A stretch of DNA of 7,913 bases from an uncultured Erysipelotrichaceae bacterium (lineage in GTDB: Bacteria > Bacillota_I > Bacilli_A > Erysipelotrichales > Erysipelotrichaceae). The position numbers and the translations under genes are program-made. Below, one piece after another: positions 5,773 through 7,913 of this stretch. The number at the start of each line of letters is the position of its first letter. Position 1 is the first letter of the stretch. The notes beneath the pieces are model-generated. The model saw nothing but the letters and a program-made list of their open reading frames with translations. It had not been told where the DNA came from and ran no database searches. Location: positions 1 to 7,913 of the forward strand of contig CALFEZ010000073.1 in assembly GCA_937957895.1 (NCBI GenBank), given 5' to 3'.

Positions 5773-6517
5773 TGAAACCATCAAGACGATTTTAAACCAT
5801 AGAACCATTCGTTCACTCAAAGAAGAACCCGTACCTACGGAGGTTTTTGAGCAGTTGATGGAGGTAGCCAAAAGAACACCCACATCCAACGGCATGCAAT
5901 CGATGTCGATCATCCATGTTACCGATGCATCGACCCGTTTGGCTATTTCCGAAGTATGCAAACAGCCATATGTAGCCAAAGCACCGATCTTGTTGATTTT
6001 TGTCGTTGATTCCTATAGAAACGCTCAAATCGCAAAAGAGAACGATTGTCATGCTGAAAGTGCGGCTGATATGGATCGTTTTATCCAAGGGTTTACCGAT
6101 GGGTGTCTGGCAGCTCAAAACATCGTCGTCGCAGCAGAGTCACTTGGCTTGGGTACAAACTACTTTGGAAGTGTTTTAAATGATCCACCAAGGATCTGTG
6201 AAATACTAAAACTTCCAAAGTTGGTCTTCCCCATCGTGGGATTAGGGATCGGATATCCAAATCAAGAGCCTGCTTTAAAACCGCGATTTGACAATGAGCT
6301 GCGTGTGTTTGAAAATGAGTATGTCCGATTTGACAGTTACATGGAAAAAATCAAGGATTACGACAAAGAAATGAACACCTATTACGATCTTCGCAACACC
6401 AGCAAGCCCATGCCTCCTTTTAGTCAGCAAGTCATCAACAAACTCACCAATGTCATCGAAAAAAGACAAGAAATCGTCAGCGATATCCAAAAGCAAGGTT
6501 TTGATCTGAAACTGTGA
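5759..6517 (+). CDS. NfsA/NfrA-type FMN nitroreductase
   Basis: Seen: 252 residues. Flavin-binding motifs lie where expected: HRTIRSL (14-20), PTSNGMQS (41-48), AAESLGLGTNYFGS (125-138), GLGIGYP (161-167) and LKPRF (173-177). The C-terminal extension with YDKEMNTYYDLR (201-212) is typical of the NfsA/NfrA subgroup rather than the shorter NfsB type. Known: these homodimeric FMN enzymes use NAD(P)H to reduce nitro compounds, quinones or free flavin in the cytosol; natural substrates are often unknown. The ATG overlaps the end of the LarC1-like gene by 14 nt, and AGGAAAGGA lies 5 nt upstream inside that gene, so translation is coupled. The overlap is notable because LarC2, if it were ever here, would occupy this spot. 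Family confidence is high; electron acceptor unknown. Confidence 0.92.
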   Translation: MNLNNETIKTILNHRTIRSLKEEPVPTEVFEQLMEVAKRTPTSNGMQSMSIIHVTDASTRLAISEVCKQPYVAKAPILLIFVVDSYRNAQIAKENDCHAESAADMDRFIQGFTDGCLAAQNIVVAAESLGLGTNYFGSVLNDPPRICEILKLPKLVFPIVGLGIGYPNQEPALKPRFDNELRVFENEYVRFDSYMEKIKDYDKEMNTYYDLRNTSKPMPPFSQQVINKLTNVIEKRQEIVSDIQKQGFDLKL

Positions 6518-7590
6518 TGGATCATCACGATACAAACATCAAAAACATACTAGTCGAACATCTCAAGATGTATCCTTTGATGCGGCTTGAGGATGTGATC
6601 AAGCTGCTTTATCAACACGAGTTTGGTGCTGAGCATTTTATCGATGATGAAAATGCAGTTTTTAAGCGCATCCATGAGGAGTACACTTTACAAGAACATA
6701 GTTCTAAGCGATTATTTGAAAAACTCTCAAATGATCACTATCGCCTTTATTTTGACCATCCCTCGATCAAACAGTATCATCTAAAGACGATCACCAAAGC
6801 TTTTGTAAGATCATCTACAAATATTACCGGTAATACAGAGTCATTCAAAGCCAAGCTTGAAGTGTTAAAAGAGCTCCCCAAATCGATGAAGTTGCCTTTT
6901 TCCTATGTTGAGCTTGAGGATTTCCTAAACACTTATGAAAAAGCGGGATATCCTGCCGTTTCTCATAGTGATGTTTACAAAGAGAACTATCATCCCCACT
7001 ACAGACTTGTCAATAAAGACTTCAAAGATTTTTTTGAAGTGTTCTCTGCCATCGATGCATTGGTGCAAAGCAAAAAAAACATCCATGTCGCGATCGATGG
7101 GATGTGTGGTTCCGGAAAATCCTATTTGGCTTCACTGCTTGCAGAGTATTATGATTGCAATGTGATCAGGATGGATGATTTCTTTTTACAAAAGCATCAA
7201 AGAACACCAAAGCGATACAGTGAAGCCGGAGGCAATATTGATTATGTTCGATTCAATGAAGAAGTGGTCAAAGGTCTCCTGTTGGATGAAATTTTCAATT
7301 ATCAGGCTTTTGATTGTCAGAAAATGCAATTGGATCGAATCATTACCATCCACCCCAAGAAGCTGACCATCATCGAAGGTTCATATAGCATGCACCCCTT
7401 GTTTTTGGATTTCTATGATCTAAAGGTATTTTTGAAGATCGATCCAAAACTACAGCTCGAAAGGATAGCAAAGCGATCACCAACCATGATCCAGCACTTC
7501 ATCGATGAATGGATCCCCATGGAGCAAACATATCATCAAGCATTCGATCTTGAATCAAAGAGTGATATCCTTATCGAGGATATTGCATAA
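6514..7590 (+). CDS. Two-domain uridine-kinase-like P-loop protein
   Basis: Seen: 358 residues from GTG 6514, or 357 from ATG 6517. The ATG overlaps the preceding stop as TGATG and is the likelier start. Residues about 185-358 form a P-loop kinase: Walker A GMCGSGKS (196-203), RMDDFF (219-224, comparable to DDFY of uridine kinases), a Walker-B-like IIEGSY (286-291), and a lid-type helix with RIAKR (317-321). Residues 1 to about 170 form a separate acidic, His- and Tyr-rich region I cannot assign. Known: uridine/phosphoribulokinase-family enzymes phosphorylate nucleosides, pantothenate or sugars, so the true substrate is open. The N-terminal region makes it about 150 residues longer than classical uridine kinases (about 210). 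Last gene of the operon: its TAA overlaps the A-run of the terminator stem. No strong SD is seen, so expression probably relies on coupling. Confidence 0.83.
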   Translation: MMDHHDTNIKNILVEHLKMYPLMRLEDVIKLLYQHEFGAEHFIDDENAVFKRIHEEYTLQEHSSKRLFEKLSNDHYRLYFDHPSIKQYHLKTITKAFVRSSTNITGNTESFKAKLEVLKELPKSMKLPFSYVELEDFLNTYEKAGYPAVSHSDVYKENYHPHYRLVNKDFKDFFEVFSAIDALVQSKKNIHVAIDGMCGSGKSYLASLLAEYYDCNVIRMDDFFLQKHQRTPKRYSEAGGNIDYVRFNEEVVKGLLLDEIFNYQAFDCQKMQLDRIITIHPKKLTIIEGSYSMHPLFLDFYDLKVFLKIDPKLQLERIAKRSPTMIQHFIDEWIPMEQTYHQAFDLESKSDILIEDIA

Positions 7591-7614
7591 AAAAAACGGT
7601 TTCCCGTTTTTTTT
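7589..7614. terminator. Bidirectional rho-independent terminator
   Basis: An A8-CGG stem arm (7589-7599) pairs perfectly with CCG-T8 (7604-7614) around a TTTC loop. The A-run and T-run let it end both the plus-strand operon and the convergent minus-strand gene, whose stops overlap it on either side. Confidence 0.88.
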
Positions 7615-7913
7615 ATCGGTGATTTCCAAATACCAACGCATCTTTGAGTGGCTGAGAATCGATTCCAAACATCTCAACGATGGTAAAAGCAAATGCCGGT
7701 ACCGTCCCTACACCTCGGCTGGCGATGATGTTTCCATCCAATACGACTTCCTTTTGCTAATATGTCGATTTTTTGAATGCATCTTTTGCCACAGAGGGAT
7801 ACGTTGTGACCTTTTTGCCTTCCAGTACTCCTGCTTTGTCCAACACCAATCGTGCTGCACAGCTGGCTGCCAGCCATTTTTTGGACTCATTGAACTTCTT
7901 TCCTGCTTCTATG
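7613..7913 (-). pseudogene. DJ-1/PfpI family protein, 3' part, interrupted by an in-frame TAG
   Basis: Seen: reading the minus strand from 7912, an open frame gives KKWLAASCAARLVLDKAG and then GKKVTTYPS, typical of DJ-1/PfpI proteins with the nucleophile-elbow Cys in AASCAA. After KKSTY the frame meets TAG (7759-7757). The same frame continues without shift as QKEVVLDGNIIASRGVGTV and then FAFTIVEMFGI, the expected family C-terminus, ending at TAA 7615-7613. Known: these are stress-related glyoxalase/deglycase, chaperone or protease-like proteins. A single change from CAG to TAG would explain it, since both halves stay recognisable in one frame. The 5' end lies outside the window. Alternatives are a sequencing error or stop readthrough. 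The intact family fold needs the lost C-terminal ~48 residues, so the truncated product is probably inactive. Confidence 0.75.

Noticed and set aside
5700..5775. Possible LarC1-LarC2 programmed frameshift at the end of the LarC-like gene
   Set aside because: The overlapping downstream frame is a complete nitroreductase with its own SD and start, not LarC2, and no classic slippery heptamer with downstream structure is evident.
7674..7890. Two short minus-strand open frames in the DJ-1 region
   Set aside because: They are in other frames than the DJ-1-like translation and show no family similarity.

Overview
The window looks like a chromosomal segment of a low-to-mid-GC bacterium, most likely Bacillota or a close relative such as an Erysipelotrichia- or Izemoplasma-like lineage. 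The pointers are strong AGGAGG-type ribosome binding sites, tightly packed operons, TGA used as a stop with TGG for Trp, and the gene content. The lineage is inference with low confidence. By eye, GATC is strongly over-represented in the genes (about 109 sites against about 31 expected).

Layout. (1) Bases 1-1458, minus strand: an operon starting with an acyl carrier protein, then a biotin carboxyl carrier protein, then a biotin carboxylase cut by the left edge. It has a good promoter (1487-1515) with a perfect 12-bp palindrome just upstream. (2) Bases 1459-1912: a 454-bp divergent intergenic region. A strong plus-strand promoter (TTGAAA-N17-TATGAT, 1616-1644) would give a leader of about 260 nt with several hairpins. 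(3) Bases 1913-3223, plus: a 436-residue DUF362 protein with a Cys-rich C-terminus, followed by a strong terminator or attenuator hairpin. (4) Bases 3343-7590, plus: a compact five-gene operon. It encodes LipB fused to a lipoyl domain, an NAD-type short-chain dehydrogenase (SDR), a LarC1-like protein without the LarC2 domain, an NfsA/NfrA-type flavin nitroreductase, and a two-domain uridine-kinase-like P-loop protein. A bidirectional terminator closes it. (5) Bases 7613-7913, minus: the 3' end of a DJ-1/PfpI-family gene interrupted by an in-frame TAG.

How the genes may work together. ACP and the two acetyl-CoA carboxylase parts belong to fatty acid synthesis. Octanoyl-ACP from that pathway is the donor for LipB, which here carries a lipoyl acceptor domain on its own C-terminus. 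That domain may also be made as a free 80-residue protein from an internal start with its own ribosome binding site. An NAD-linked SDR, a flavoprotein and a partial nickel-pincer cofactor protein downstream suggest an uncharacterised redox module. No complete known pathway is present, and the function of the operon as a unit is unknown from sequence alone.
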